Assembly (NCBI GenBank): GCA_003344405.1
Contig: NOWV01000003.1
Location: 310,001 to 374,000 of the forward strand
Reading direction: 5' to 3'
Origin: Trichoplax sp. H2
Taxonomy: Eukaryota; Placozoa; Uniplacotomia; Trichoplacea
Length of the DNA stretch: 64,000 bases
Shown here: one piece after another, positions 52,317-64,000 of the stretch
Numbering within the stretch: the stretch's first letter is position 1
Layout: every line of letters begins with the position of its first letter
Translations under genes and position numbers: made by a program
The notes under the pieces: generated by a model
Databases searched by the model: none
The model's input: only the letters and a program-made list of their open reading frames with translations
Told to the model about the DNA's origin: nothing

Positions 52317-55300
52317 TTATATATTTGCTATATCTGTATCTTTCCATTGTACAGTATTTGGCAGAGAGTCTATCTGATCAGGACTAAGACGCCCAATAAG
52401 CCAATAAGTTTCCATGGTTCCCTTACCCTATTAAAGATAATTTAAATTTAGTAAGATACGTTACACTAGCTTCTTAGTTGCTGCCAGAAACTTATTGAAA
52501 CTTATATGTTGGAATTAATATAATACGAAAATTTTAGTTCATGTTTAATATTAAATATACTCTGTCATATAATCAAAGAAATTAAGTAGTTACAGTAGGC
52601 AATATCTTAGCACTGCAGTAGCATGTTAAAAAGCATACTATCAATTACAGTACACTATATCTTCGTTACACGGCACGCATTGATGCAAGTTAAGTGTATG
52701 GATAAGTATAGCTTTATCATAAGTGTTGTAAATCGTTGATAATAATCAAAGTGAAAACAATTATTATTTTGGGCCATAATAGACCAATTAAGAATAACAT
52801 TATATTATATACCTTGAGTTCCACAGTTCCACGATACTCGACTTCAAAACCACCAAAGATCGTTAGTAATTCATACGATTCCTTACTAATGTGAATTTGA
52901 TTAGCTGCAGGAAGGATAAGTTTTAAATTTAATTAATACAATGCAACAATGGCAGATAATGCAACTGTGCTGAGTTATCTCTAAAGTCGCATTGTTCTGG
53001 ACCAATACATGGTACTCAAATTATGAGACTTATTATAATGCTTCTTATTTATTGAACTACAGTACTGCGTAATAAGCGAATAAATTTTTATAGTGACATC
53101 GGCACTAGTCTATTTGTCACTTACGAGCTCCAGTGGTTTCTAGTCTAGCTGCTGTATTAACTGCATCTCCAAAGAGACAGTACCTTGGCATCTTTGTTCC
53201 TACCACACCGGCCATGCACGGTCCTAATTATTACCAATAGATATTAGAGTTGAAATTATATTTTTAAGTCGATACTTCGAAGATTAAAAACATAAAGAGT
53301 GTCTTATCTATTAATTCAATAGGTGAAATTCTTTCTGAATACTAATTACCAGATATTGTACTATATAAATAGTTGATACTGACCAACTTACGTTGGTGTC
53401 AAATAGATAATGCGAATAATATTTACATCATCCCGTATATCGTGTTGGAATGTAGACATAATCAAGATCTCCGTGTATCATTTTTGCATTATCTGTCGTT
53501 GAATTACATTACTAGATTTACACTGAAGGCTTCTGAGTTTAGTGATTTAGATTTTTGAATGAATTTGCAAGTTACATAAGATTGATTGTAATTTGAATAC
53601 TTTACTACTTATAATAAGAACAATCTAACACGTAGAAAATGCAAACCTTCACTATATTATTAATATACTTACTCGTATAGATATCTAATAGCTAAATACA
53701 TATTTTATTGACATGCCTGAATGAATACCAATCCTTAGTTGCAATCTGTAACTCGGCATATGAGGCACGCCGAACTGTTCGATGTCTTTCCTTAAATGAA
53801 TTGCCATTTTGGCTATCTCGAACACGTGTTTCCGTCCATTTCGTAACGGCACACCTGATGCAACCATGTAAGCATCTCCAATAGTTTCAACTTTATAAAC
53901 ATTATAAAGCTCCGTAGTGTTATCAAAATTTAGATAGAGAGCGTTTAGTAATTCAATAACTTGTAAGGGTGTACTGCGCGAGGATAGTTGAGTAAAACCA
54001 ACAATGTCACAAAAAAAAATGGTAACTTGATCAAAATACTCTGCAGTAGCAGAGTCAGTTTGCTTAAGTTCTTTTGCCACTGTTCTCGGTAGCATCCTGT
54101 ATAGAAGTGAGTTAGCTCGTTCACGTTCAAATTTCAGCAGATCAGTTTTCTGGACCACATCCTCGGCAAATCTTTCAATTGATCGGACTAAATTTATCAT
54201 AAGTTTAAATAACAGCGGACAAATACAAAAAATTAGAAAGAGGAGACAAATAGCGATAATAACATCAGTATTCTCCAGGCGAATGTCTTTTTCAAGATAG
54301 CCTTGTATTGATGTTGAGAGTCTTTTATGCACTGTATTTTCAATATTAATATAAGCAGTGTTCAATTGAAACCACCACATAAGCGGATTTCGATTATGGA
54401 TTGTTTTGTTACTTACAATTTCTGCTTTCATCTTGTTCAGTGTTATTAATAAAGAGGGATAAGATTCTAACGCAGAATTAAGATAATCATTAATTTGAGA
54501 AGCAAAAATCTTAGACGTTTTTAAGAAAGCCGAATTTAGTGAATCGGCTTTAATATATTGTTTCAAGTCCGTTTCCGTGAAATAACCTAAGTAATAATGT
54601 AGTACTCCTAATTCTCGAACTATTGATGCTTCTTCTTTACTTGAAGCTAACATTTTAAATCCAACATATAATTTCCAAACATTAGAATTTCTCGATGCTG
54701 GAGCTAATTTTAATAGATACTCGATCAACGGTTTGATAATGCTTTCGTAAAAATAAATTTCGTCCAAAATGAATTTTCGTATAGCAGATGAAGTTGTGAT
54801 TATTTTATTGCTGGTTTTTCGATGATTTTGTATGTGAGTGAGAAGCTGTGATCTAGTAAGTAAAAAATTTGGTACGATAATTGTATTGGGCAGTGGCCAT
54901 ATCTGTAATTTATCTATCCAAGAATCTGTGCTATTGTAAGCTTTTAAAATACTTTCCAGAGTTGTAATATTTCCAATTCCTAATATTCTTTGTCCTCTTT
55001 CATTTTGCAGGCTATGAATGAGTTGAGCTACATTTAATAGATAATTTAATTGCAATTACGATTAACCTGTCTAAAAGGTGATACACATAAATCTTAGCTT
55101 ATATGCATAGTATTGGGAACGATTTAAATTGGACGAAAGGTGTGTTTTCATATATGGAATATTAATTATATTCATTAAAAGAATAGATACAACCTTAAAT
55201 CGGCTTTATGAAGCCTTCACTACTGTTTCTGCGTATTCATATAATCATTTAAAAATTTATCTTTTTTGAGTACCAATTACGATCTATTAATTATAATTTA

Positions 55301-57999
55301 TGCTTTTGCAATATTTGCTTAATACTATGAATTTGTGGTAAACTCAATTGGTAGCATTCTTTGATATAAATTGACAGCTAGATATATTTTTAAAATAAGT
55401 ATTTGGGGGAATGTCAATTCTACTAGTTATTACCGTTGTAGTCAGAATATTTGAAAGTCAATGACGACATTTATAATATGAAACTTTAGTTAAATGATAG
55501 ATAACCATTCTTTAAATTTAATTACAATAGCAAGTTACTAGCCATTGCTGAAATGCAGCGGATTTTATGTTTTGAAAAATAGGCGAATCATACAATTAGA
55601 ATTATAGCGCTTTTAAATCAAATGTTGATTACTAAATGATGCTTATAGAATCCCCCAAAAATAAAAATTGTCGCTTATAACTGCGACTAGTAAATGATGA
55701 CCAATCTTTGATATCAACATTTAAACTAAATCTTTAAATCTCTTATTAAAGATATTTTTATCACGTAGAATTTTTTATCTTATTGTTAAAATTACCATTA
55801 AACAATAATATAGGAACACAGACTATATTCTCTCATGAATTGCTACTTAAATATTAGCCTAGATGGAAAATAAAATTTGACATCTTAATATTTACTGCTT
55901 TATTTTTTTACTGGAATAGGTTTAATGCGGTTTGTAAGTGCTTATAACGTAATTATTACTATTCTGAATAGTCTAAGCATCACATTTCGCTGTGTAAAGC
56001 GTTAATGTCCTGTATTATTAATATCGAAACATTATAAATCTATGGACATTTTGGTGTATCACTGAATACATTATTACTCTGATAAAAATTTAAACATCCT
56101 TAGTGATAATCCTGTCCGGTTAATTTTGATGGAATAAAATTTGAAAATTTTTGATTCTAAAGTTTTACATTGTCAAGTAAATTTAAGAAATTGTAGTTAT
56201 ACTGTTTAAATTAATTGTATAATATCATAGCTACAGCAAGAATGAAATTAATGTTTTTTGTTCAGTTGATTTCTATATAGAAAATTTTTACGGTACCGTA
56301 CCTTTTGTATGGGTTTAGTTATTATGAGATCAGATATAAATTGGGAAGCTAAAACAAATTATCTGATACAACTATAAATGTACTGTATATAATTGATTGT
56401 AAATACAAATGAAATTTTGGGATGGCTCTTTTCACTAGACTTTTGTTTTAAATTTGTTTGATATTGATTTGCGAATTATCGTGGATTTCTAAATTTTAAA
56501 AGTTTCAACCTGGATACGAATAACTATTATTTATTGAACAAATTTGAATGCATTGTAAGTAATTCTGTGTTGGTCGATAATTATTCACTGAATATATTTA
56601 CGCACATGATACTACGAAGTCTTTATTGCTGTGTGTGTTAACTAAGTATTTTTTTGTATAAAATATAATTAAAAAGGAATTATTGCAGATAGTTTAGAAT
56701 CTATGAATTTAACTTTAAAGGAGAAACAACTGAAGTTTATTACACTAAAATTTGTAAAATTGTAGTGTTACTAGAATTAATTATCGGTTAATCCAAGTTA
56801 GCTCAATTTAGGCATGAAAAATATGAGAAATTAAGGGTTCAACCAGCAACGTAAGTTTTAGTGCGTAGATTTTAGTCAAATTAGTACCTTTTTGAGAATA
56901 TTATGCCCGTAAGGGGAATATACTTTATACTATATATGGCTACATTGAAAATTACGATACTCTAACAATTAATAGTTAACGAAAGAGATATGCACATCCA
57001 GTTAATTTTAAGTCAACAAAATCTGTCCTTCACAATAATTGCCTACAGGTTTGCATTTAAGTCACTTTTACTTAGTTCAATTTCGCTATGATTTTATAAA
57101 ACAGATTTTAGGAACTACATTAATAATAAAGGTACTTTAGTATACATTATTACTATACATCCAGGATAGAATATAATAAACTTTTCAAAGATTTATGATA
57201 GTGGAAATTCCGCGATGAACAATTTAGGTAGGTATTCGTACAGTGAATGAAGACTAAAATTTTGTCTGTTTCGGAGTTAGATTTATGCTGGCGGAACAGA
57301 AAACGTTTGTATTTTAGAAATGCTTTTCCATCAAGGAGTTAAAAGTGCAATCAGTTATTTATAAGATATTTTAAGTAATTTGTCAAACGAGAAACAAAAT
57401 CCTTTGAAATCATTATATCAGTTGTTATTAGATATTAAGGTAACGTTAAGATCATTTTTAAACTATTAATATTTTTATTAGTCATTCTAATACACTTAAC
57501 TCCTATTAGTTCGAAATGACTGACTTGTTATAGATATAATCAACTAGATACCAATTATCTTAATAAACTAAATAATAATTTCAGGTAGCGTTAGTAACAA
57601 AACTAAACAGTTACACCTATATAGAATAAATGGTATTAAACTTATAGACATGCATCGATGCGACTGTGATGGATCAAATAATCCATTATCAATTATTATT
57701 GAGATTTTCAGTTTCAGTGCTTTCCAATTAAAGCTTCAAAACTTACCTGAACTCTCAGTTAAATTCATTTGCTCCTTTGTTTTATAACTTGCTGTTTCCT
57801 CACTTATGGAATTAACTAAGCGGATCATCGATTCAGCAATAACTCCCATAATTGGAACAGTTACTAGAAGTAACATTTTCATTAAATATTCACGTCTTCC
57901 ACGTCGTGTTAAGAAGTCATCCCGAAAAAACTTTTTACTGCTTCTGGTAATTTCCTGTGAAATACCGGATCGACTATCCTCTTCTATTTCGTAAACCAT
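52317..57999 (-). CDS. Receptor-type guanylyl cyclase with NIT (nitrate/nitrite-sensing) type ectodomain
   Basis: A 621-aa membrane guanylyl cyclase making cGMP from GTP. The exons, 5' to 3', are 57999-57747, 55027-53717, 53223-53125, 52904-52813 and 52427-52317; all phases match. Order: a short cytoplasmic N-terminus, TM1 about residues 40-59, and an all-helical ectodomain about 85-335. That ectodomain opens [15 protein letters not shown], the NIT family (A/S)LQxERG feature. TM2 is about 339-363, followed by a coiled helix with [20 protein letters not shown] and the catalytic domain from about 419. Catalytic residues are present: metal-binding FFCDIVGFT, guanine-selecting Glu in [16 protein letters not shown], Cys in [17 protein letters not shown], and the transition-state Asn/Arg. 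There is no kinase-homology domain. Intron 1 is 2.7 kb and shows no other gene. The second intron starts with GC (CATTCAG|GCATGT), a GC-AG intron that restores [11 protein letters not shown]. The ligand is unknown; the NIT call rests on remembered architecture. Confidence 0.9.
55028..57746 (-). other. Large intron 1 of the guanylyl cyclase gene
   Basis: This 2.7-kb AT-rich intron separates the first transmembrane exon from the ectodomain exon. No nested gene, array or repeat is recognised in it. It ends at an ...AATGTAG acceptor. Confidence 0.6.
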
Positions 58000-60900
58000 A
58001 TCTAATTGCTAGATATGGTTATCTTCAGTGATAAGTTTTGAGGAATATAACTAACACCGCTGACTTAACTGAGGTATTTTTTGACTTTTCTTTATGTTGT
58101 CCTCTGCCTATATATACGTATAGTACAATATATCAGTTAATTTAAGCGAAATAACTTCGTTAAAAAGTAGATGCATGTCTGATTATACAAGAAAATCTAT
58201 ACGTTTATTTTACTTCTATTCTAAAATATCTATATAAGGAAAAGACTCTACGATATTATTTGTAGATATAAAGACAATTAGGCAATACGTATAAGCACAC
58301 CTGCATCCATGAAAACAGGGACAAGAATAAATTATTGCAGATTGTTTCGATACCTATTATAGTGAGTATTTTATGTTATCAGGCTATTATTAGCATTTTC
58401 TTTACTTTGACAAGGAATATTAAGTTGAAAAGAGTAGTCGTTACGGTCTAATGAGCTATTATAATTAGGCAACTGATATTAAAATAATTTAATTTATGTA
58501 TTGACGAAGACATAGATAATAATGAGAATGGCCACTAATTTCAGATTAAAAGAAAATTCTTTAGGCATTTGCGACAGTGTTATATACTGTATTAGACTAG
58601 AAATATCTATGTTAGGATAATTCTGTTAGCCTATCCTTATTTAGTTAACTTCTAATTTGGATATACTGTGTTTTAATATATCACTGACTTTTTATGACAG
58701 TGACACATATACACATACTGAAATTAATAGTTATAATAGGGAATGCAAATCATCTACTTACAGTTCGAATCATTGTGATTATAACTTACTTATGGTAGAT
58801 TGTAAATTATCATGGAAATGTTCTATGATAGGACATATCGTAATCTGACTATTCTGTATTAGTAATCAGATGTCTATGTTCATAAATACTGTTGTCTGCA
58901 TTAAGGGAGCAGTAGCTAAAATTAATATCTAATTCAGTAAATGATTCCAAAGTTAATCGTACTAACTATGACTCATGAACTATTGAGGAAGAGTATATAA
59001 ATGCAGTATATCGCGTAATAAAGTCGATTCTCAGACTTAGTGTTTAACGTAAAATACGAGACGTCCAAGTCTTTGTGTAGTCTGCTAGTAGAGCAAAAGT
59101 GTTTCTGATAGTGCAGATATCGTTCCTTGATACGTGGTTCAATGAATTGACTTATTGATCGTACATTACGTTATCTTGTTGCAAAGCTGTTTTGTGATAG
59201 CATTGTTCACGTGACATATTTTAAAATATAGCTGTCATTCGGCTTCTTTCAATAAAATTTTAAAATAAAGTTGGAAAGAAGTGGGATAATATCGTTATAA
59301 GAATCTGAAGATACAGGATACCGCGAATGATCTCGTGCTGCAGCAGATATATGCTATTCATAAATGGTTATATCGTGTATATAGTGTATGCAAATATCAT
59401 TGCAGGCGATTGATGAGTGCATAATCAGTGTATAACGTGATTTATTTGTACCTTTTGAAACTTCTTATTTATATGTAATTTTAATACCATGTTATAGTCG
59501 TCTTCAATAAAATCGATAACGGTCTTAAATTTAACACTTCAGTAGTCATCATATAATATTAGATATCTTGATATAGTGACTGTACTATAATATGTAGTCT
59601 CATCAGTATTTAAATTGAGATGCTATTATTGATACGTGAATGAGTGTAGAAATAGTTTCACATTACTTCTATACCACAACCGTATATTTCATATTGAATG
59701 TCAATCTATTGCATTTTTTTATTATCCACAAATACAGTATATATCTTTTTCCATCTATGACTCTTGCTACAATTAAGAAAACGTATTCAAAGTCCAAGTA
59801 AATTTAAAAGACTTCAAAGAATGCCATAACAAAAAATCTAAGAAATTTATTTTTCTGTGATTTCCAGTTGATTATATTATAGTCGCAGAGTTTGTAGTGT
59901 ATATTTACACGGTACTATAATGAATCACCCCATGGTTCCTAATCAATAGAAATTTAAAATAGTGAATGTAATAAAATATCTATGCTATCATCTAAAAATC
60001 TAAAACAAAGGGTTCTCTAATATTAAATTAAACTAAGAACAAAAGAAATGTCACCAGCGGGTAATGAGATCAATCTTATTTTAATGACAATTTCTAAATT
60101 AACGTCCTGCTATTATTTTTATCGCTGTTCTTTTCTGAATAACATGATGAGAAATCATTAGATACATAAATCTAATAATAGCTACAGGATGTTAATTTAT
60201 TGGTTTCATTTACGATTATCATAATTATAATAAATCTAAATAAATGTTTGAGAAAAAGATCGAACCAGATACGCTACGAAGCATGTTAGACCGCATGTAA
60301 ACAAGTTTATAAGATGTATAAATAGATTTTTAATAGCGTAATACTTCTTTTAATGATAGCCACCAGAAAAGCCTAAAATAAATCGGAATCGGTTCACGAA
60401 AGAGTGATTTGTAAAATTAACACGGGATAAAGCTATATCAGTCCAATTGTAAAATGGGTGCTTGCTAAGAAATTCTTAAGCTAGCTAACATACTTAAATT
60501 CAGCCCCTTATAACAGTACGATAATTCAGATAGCTTGACAATTAATTTTATCAATTATATTCTATCTAAAAGATCCATTAATAAATGAAATTAAGTAGCA
60601 CAATATCAGATAAGGATAGAACATCGCATTATCTTAAAATATAATAGCTTTTCGTCTATTTCTTTTATTTCTATCTCCCATATTAGTGATTACCATTGGT
60701 AAAAGACTTCTTATCACTAGAAACATATAATAAGTAAATTCATAATTAATTAATAATACATACTATATATAAGCCCGTCTATAGGATTTTGGTTAATTAA
60801 GTGATTACTACGAGCATATTATGTAGCATTCAATTTTGCAAGAATTTTATTAAAAGCTTCTTTGATGTACTCGCATAGTAACTGTTTTAATAGTAAGTAC

Positions 60901-61072
60901 ATTTAAATACCGTATATCTTCAAAACTAAGTATACTTATCGTACCTAGTTTCGATTAAAAAATTATTACATTGCACTGTATGAGACTTACTAGTTTGCTA
61001 CAATCAATTACTATTTACAACATAGGCAACATCTTATCACTGTAATATCTCCCCCTTAAGAGGTACTAAAGT
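58000..61072. other. Upstream region of the guanylyl cyclase; no gene recognised
   Basis: A 3-kb AT-rich stretch. Short open frames such as the one at 58657-58848 lack similarity and splice context. It presumably includes the cyclase promoter at its left end. No dense pentamer cluster is present. Confidence 0.55.
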
Positions 61073-61365
61073 ATGAGTTGTTTGAGTTATTCGTGCTCTC
61101 AAGGACAAAAAATAGATCATAGTTTGTGATATTCTCCGTATACAGTTATGTTAACATATCTTTAACTAAGAAAAACGTGTATGACCGAAATCAATCTAAT
61201 GGTCACATCATATTACATGCAAAGGCACTTAAAACTTTGTTAGTAATGTCAGAAAAGTCCAAATCTGGACCAGGACGCAAAATGCTATCCGACCTAGACA
61301 ATCAGCAGACATTACTTTGGACTCAAAGTTATATTAATCAATGTCCGAAACCAATTGGAATTTAA
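61073..61365 (+). CDS. Possible small or partial protein-coding gene, unidentified
   Basis: A frame ending at TAA 61363 looks coding in composition: NGHIILHAKALKTLLVMSEK, then KSGPGRKMLSDLDNQQTLLW. An acceptor-like TTTAACTAAG precedes KNVYDRNQ at about 61168. An ATG at 61073 opens a short peptide just upstream that could be a first exon, but the join is not clean. I do not recognise the family. It would converge on MRM3 with only about 110 bases between stop codons. It could instead be the last exon of a gene whose other exons I could not find. Confidence 0.3.
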
Positions 61366-61478
61366 TGATTGTTACTACTGCATAGCGTATGCAGTCATAG
61401 CGCAGGAATTGATTCTTAAAAGGAATCTTGCAACGTATAAGCTTACAGATGTATAGCATGTCTAAATGAGGTGTTAAA

Positions 61479-62621
61479 TTAACAAGATTTTAGATAGTGC
61501 CTTTTCGCATCCATCTGCCGAGAAGCTTCGAACAATATTATACTTGCTGCAGTAGCGACATTTAAACTCTGAATCCGATGACAGAGAGGAATTGTTATAC
61601 GTTGTGTAATATCACAACATTCAGTCACAGATGCGGTAGTATTGAGTTTAAAGCCATGCGCTTCGTTTCCAATAGCCAATAAAGCTCCTGACTTGTGTGT
61701 CCAATCAATGTCGTAATAAGGAACTAATTTTTTTTCATTTGAAATATGAGAAGTGGAACGAGTATTTTGTAAGTATTGGTATTGGTCTCGCATACATTCA
61801 GCTAGATAAAAGTTCATGGATTTTAATGCCTTAGAACAACTGATTTGACCCCAAGTGATGTCGTAATAGATAGGAAGCTGAAATTGACTGCCAGAGGCTG
61901 ATCTCGTAACTTTTGGCTGCCAAGGATCGGCACAGCCATGAGTTAAAATAACTGAACTGCAGTTAGCGGCGGCAGCACTTCGAATGATATTGCCAAGATT
62001 TCCTGGATCTCTAACGTTATCGCAGATTAGTGTTACCGGTAATAGTTCTTTATCACTAGCCATTGATATTTCATCGAAAGAAGATGTTTTAGGCTTAAAA
62101 AATAAAGCAGCTACCCCACGATTCGTTTGCACGGAAGTCATGGAATTTAAATACCATTTAGGAATCTTGCAGAGACACTCATCAGATATGTCAAAGATAT
62201 ACTCAGAAAAGTGCTCATCGAATATGTTATCATTAGAATAAAAAAAGGTATGTAATTGCAAACCCGCGTTAAAAGCTTCCTTTATAACGTTAAGACCATC
62301 TATTAAAATTATAGAAGATTTCTTGTTATTTCTGTTTAGTACGCGTTTTGCCAATCTATTATTTTGCAAAGGAGGGTGTGTAAACAGTATGTATACGTTT
62401 ACAAATATTAGTAACGACTACGAATTTAGCTAAATTAAGTATCTCAAAATTTGCATCAAATTTTAATGTATGTGGTAGCTGCTAGTTCAAGGGTAGAGTT
62501 GAAAGACTTACTTGACTTTTTCTAGAGCTTCGATACTCAGTAATCGTCTCGATTCCGGGCGAATAGTTATCCGACTAAAAGTACGAGTACCACTGCACAG
62601 TATCTTGATTCCTTGCTGCAT
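61479..62621 (-). CDS. MRM3: Mitochondrial rRNA 2'-O-methyltransferase 3 (SpoU/TrmH family)
   Basis: Orthologue of MRM3 (RNMTL1), the SPOUT enzyme that 2'-O-methylates the large mitochondrial rRNA. Exon 1 is 62621-62512 and exon 2 is 62355-61479, in phase (GTC AA|A TTG), giving 328 aa. The N-terminal 37 residues are Arg-rich and acid-poor (MQQGIKILCSGTRTFSRITI), like a mitochondrial presequence. The SpoU substrate-binding domain follows (SSIILIDGLNVIKEAFNAG). The three SpoU motifs are all present: NLGNIIRSAAA at about 156-166, ALLAIGNEAHGF at about 261-272 and IPLCHRIQSLNVATAASIIL at about 292-311. The catalytic Arg, Asn and Glu positions are kept. The long second exon has no in-frame ATG at its start, which supports the upstream exon. 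The initiator codon lies within a pentamer-repeat motif. Confidence 0.92.
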
Positions 62622-62650
62622 AGTACAGCACTGTACTGTATAGTACCCGG
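62615..62650. repeat. Pentamer-repeat motifs at the MRM3 start
   Basis: TAGTACAGCACTGTACTGTA and neighbouring units overlap the MRM3 initiator region. Further units occur at about 62797-62815 and 63244-63254. It is a smaller example of the same family as the clusters at 8690, 16380 and 48140. Confidence 0.7.
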
Positions 62651-64000
62651 TTATGTCTTTCGATTAAAGATTGTTATACATCATTTCTGCAGTAAACTGT
62701 GAATTACTGTTTGCCGAATTTTCATTTAACCCTATCGAACTTATCTGAGCCTATCAATCAGAATTTAATGACCAGAAGTAGAATCCTGGTAGTGAGGTAC
62801 TGTACACTGTACATCATTTGTAAAAATCGCTTAAGTTGTCCTTCTATCCGTATCGCCCACGATTTTGCTAGTTTTCTATTAGAGATACAGTGAAAAGGAT
62901 TTGCCAAAATTGACACTAAGTTCTGAGTATTACTGCTATAAAAGCACCCAAATTTCACAATCATATACTGCAGTAGATATATATTCTTCACATTTCAATC
63001 AGCATTGCCTCGTTTTCAAAATGCTAAATCAAGCCACCATTCTGCTGTGGCCTTCGAAAATTGTATTTCCAAACCTTATATATTGGACTTAGGTATACCT
63101 TTTAGTATTACCGCGCTGCTTCGTAAAATGAAGACGAGAATAGTAATGCTCGTAAGCGAGACAGTCTCCTTTTATGTAGTGACTATGCCTGTACCTTTTC
63201 ATGGACTACTAGAAGAAAAGTTAAAGGTCCATGATCTTACTTTGTACTGTACATTTACCTAGCTGGCACAACTTATTGAACTAGTATCACAGTACTTGAC
63301 GGTTATGTATGCTATGTCAAGTCATAACAAAGTATGATTGTGCAAATACAAAAAAACGGACGAAGATACGTGCTGTGAAGGCACTGAATAATAGTTGTAT
63401 ACCAATTGTACATAGTCAAGAAAAGCTTTTAAACGCGGATCCGGAGCTCCACTGCTGAATGGTCTGTGACTCTGTGTTATATCTTTATTCATAGTTAGTC
63501 TAGACTATCGTCATCGCAGACACATAGTCTCGTACGGACGTACGGTATGCGGTGTCTCATTGCATTTAATTAATATTATTATTGTTGCAGTCTGCAGTAT
63601 AGTATTATTACAATTATCATTATTATTATTATTACACACAACAGTCTGCATCACTAGAATGGCGATGATTAGAATGAGTAGTGATCACAAATCGATAATT
63701 TTGATTAAACAGTCTAGCCATTACTAAATGTAGCAGTCGTCAGCAAACCTCATTACTTTGTGTACTGTAACAGCAAGTGCCACGTTATTCATACGATACG
63801 GATACATTCATTGATGATCGTTATAAAAATTCAAATAACAGAATAACGCATACGTATGTTATTGACAGGAGTAAATATATACATATACGATTACGCTTGA
63901 ACAATAAAAGCGTTAATAACGTTCCGTAACATACTCGTATACAAGGTAATTATAGAAAGCTAACGCTACAGGTCTTATTATTCGAAATAATAAGTTAAAA
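62651..64000. other. Region upstream of MRM3; no gene recognised
   Basis: The open frames at 62699-62893 and 62901-63262 have no recognised similarity, and I do not support them as genes. One copy of the dispersed repeat lies at about 63577-63645. Nothing else is supported. Confidence 0.5.
63577..63645 (+). repeat. Dispersed repeat, copy B
   Basis: This segment, ATTATTATTGTTGCAGTCTG through ATTATTACACACAACA, matches about 34857-34927 in the same orientation. Copy A sits between converging genes and copy B upstream of MRM3. Confidence 0.6.

Noticed and set aside
53945-54130. 61-codon - strand frame overlapping the cyclase
   Set aside because: Out-of-frame shadow within the cyclase catalytic exon.
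61479-62369. MRM3 as a single-exon gene starting at 62369
   Set aside because: The apparent start codon there is TTG, not ATG. An upstream exon (62512-62621) with an ATG, a GTAAGT donor and exact phase gives an Arg-rich presequence instead.

Overview
This 64-kb window is nuclear DNA of an early-branching animal. It is AT-rich and carries intron-rich genes whose introns are mostly about 60-400 bp. Every gene I could identify has a clear animal orthologue. The gene repertoire, the intron density and a membrane guanylyl cyclase with a nitrate/nitrite-sensing (NIT-like) ectodomain fit a placozoan (Trichoplax/Hoilungia type) best. That assignment is an inference. I rebuilt the gene models by hand from splice signals, reading-frame phase and remembered family motifs. 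Nearly all junctions keep phase, and the unresolved ones are flagged.

Layout, left to right: (1) + strand, the 3' part of a PITPNM/RdgB lipid-transfer protein (671-4254). (2) - strand, NCBP3, the cap-binding subunit 3 (5953-8606). (3) + strand, an F-box/LRR protein (9253-11556). (4) - strand, a complete 21-exon argininosuccinate lyase, ASL (12342-16300). (5) + strand, a 32-exon KIF12-type kinesin with a long disordered tail (20894-33752). (6) - strand, SANBR/KIAA1841, a BTB protein (36432-43961). (7) - strand, a BCL7-family SWI/SNF subunit (45926-48070). (8) + strand, an intronless TAF7, a TFIID subunit (49120-50169). (9) - strand, a NIT-type receptor guanylyl cyclase (52317-57999). (10) - strand, MRM3, a mitochondrial rRNA 2'-O-methyltransferase (61479-62621). 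Two weak extra coding candidates lie at 17998-18168 and 61073-61365.

The genes alternate between convergent pairs (PITPNM/NCBP3, F-box/ASL, KIF12/SANBR, TAF7/cyclase) and divergent pairs (NCBP3/F-box, ASL/KIF12, BCL7/TAF7). They do not form a pathway. BCL7 and TAF7, which share a divergent promoter, both act at chromatin or promoters.

The most striking non-genic signal is a family of palindromic pentamer-repeat clusters, GTACT units and their reverse complement AGTAC meeting head to head. They sit just upstream of several genes (8690-8960, 16380-16650, 48140-49065, and around 62620) and look sparse in convergent intergenic DNA. Other structures are an inverted duplication of the SANBR promoter and first exon around a central hairpin (43932-44545), an array of eleven phase-1/phase-1 mini-exons in the kinesin tail, a 192-bp tandem duplication (50782-51169), and a dispersed repeat seen twice (about 34857 and 63577).
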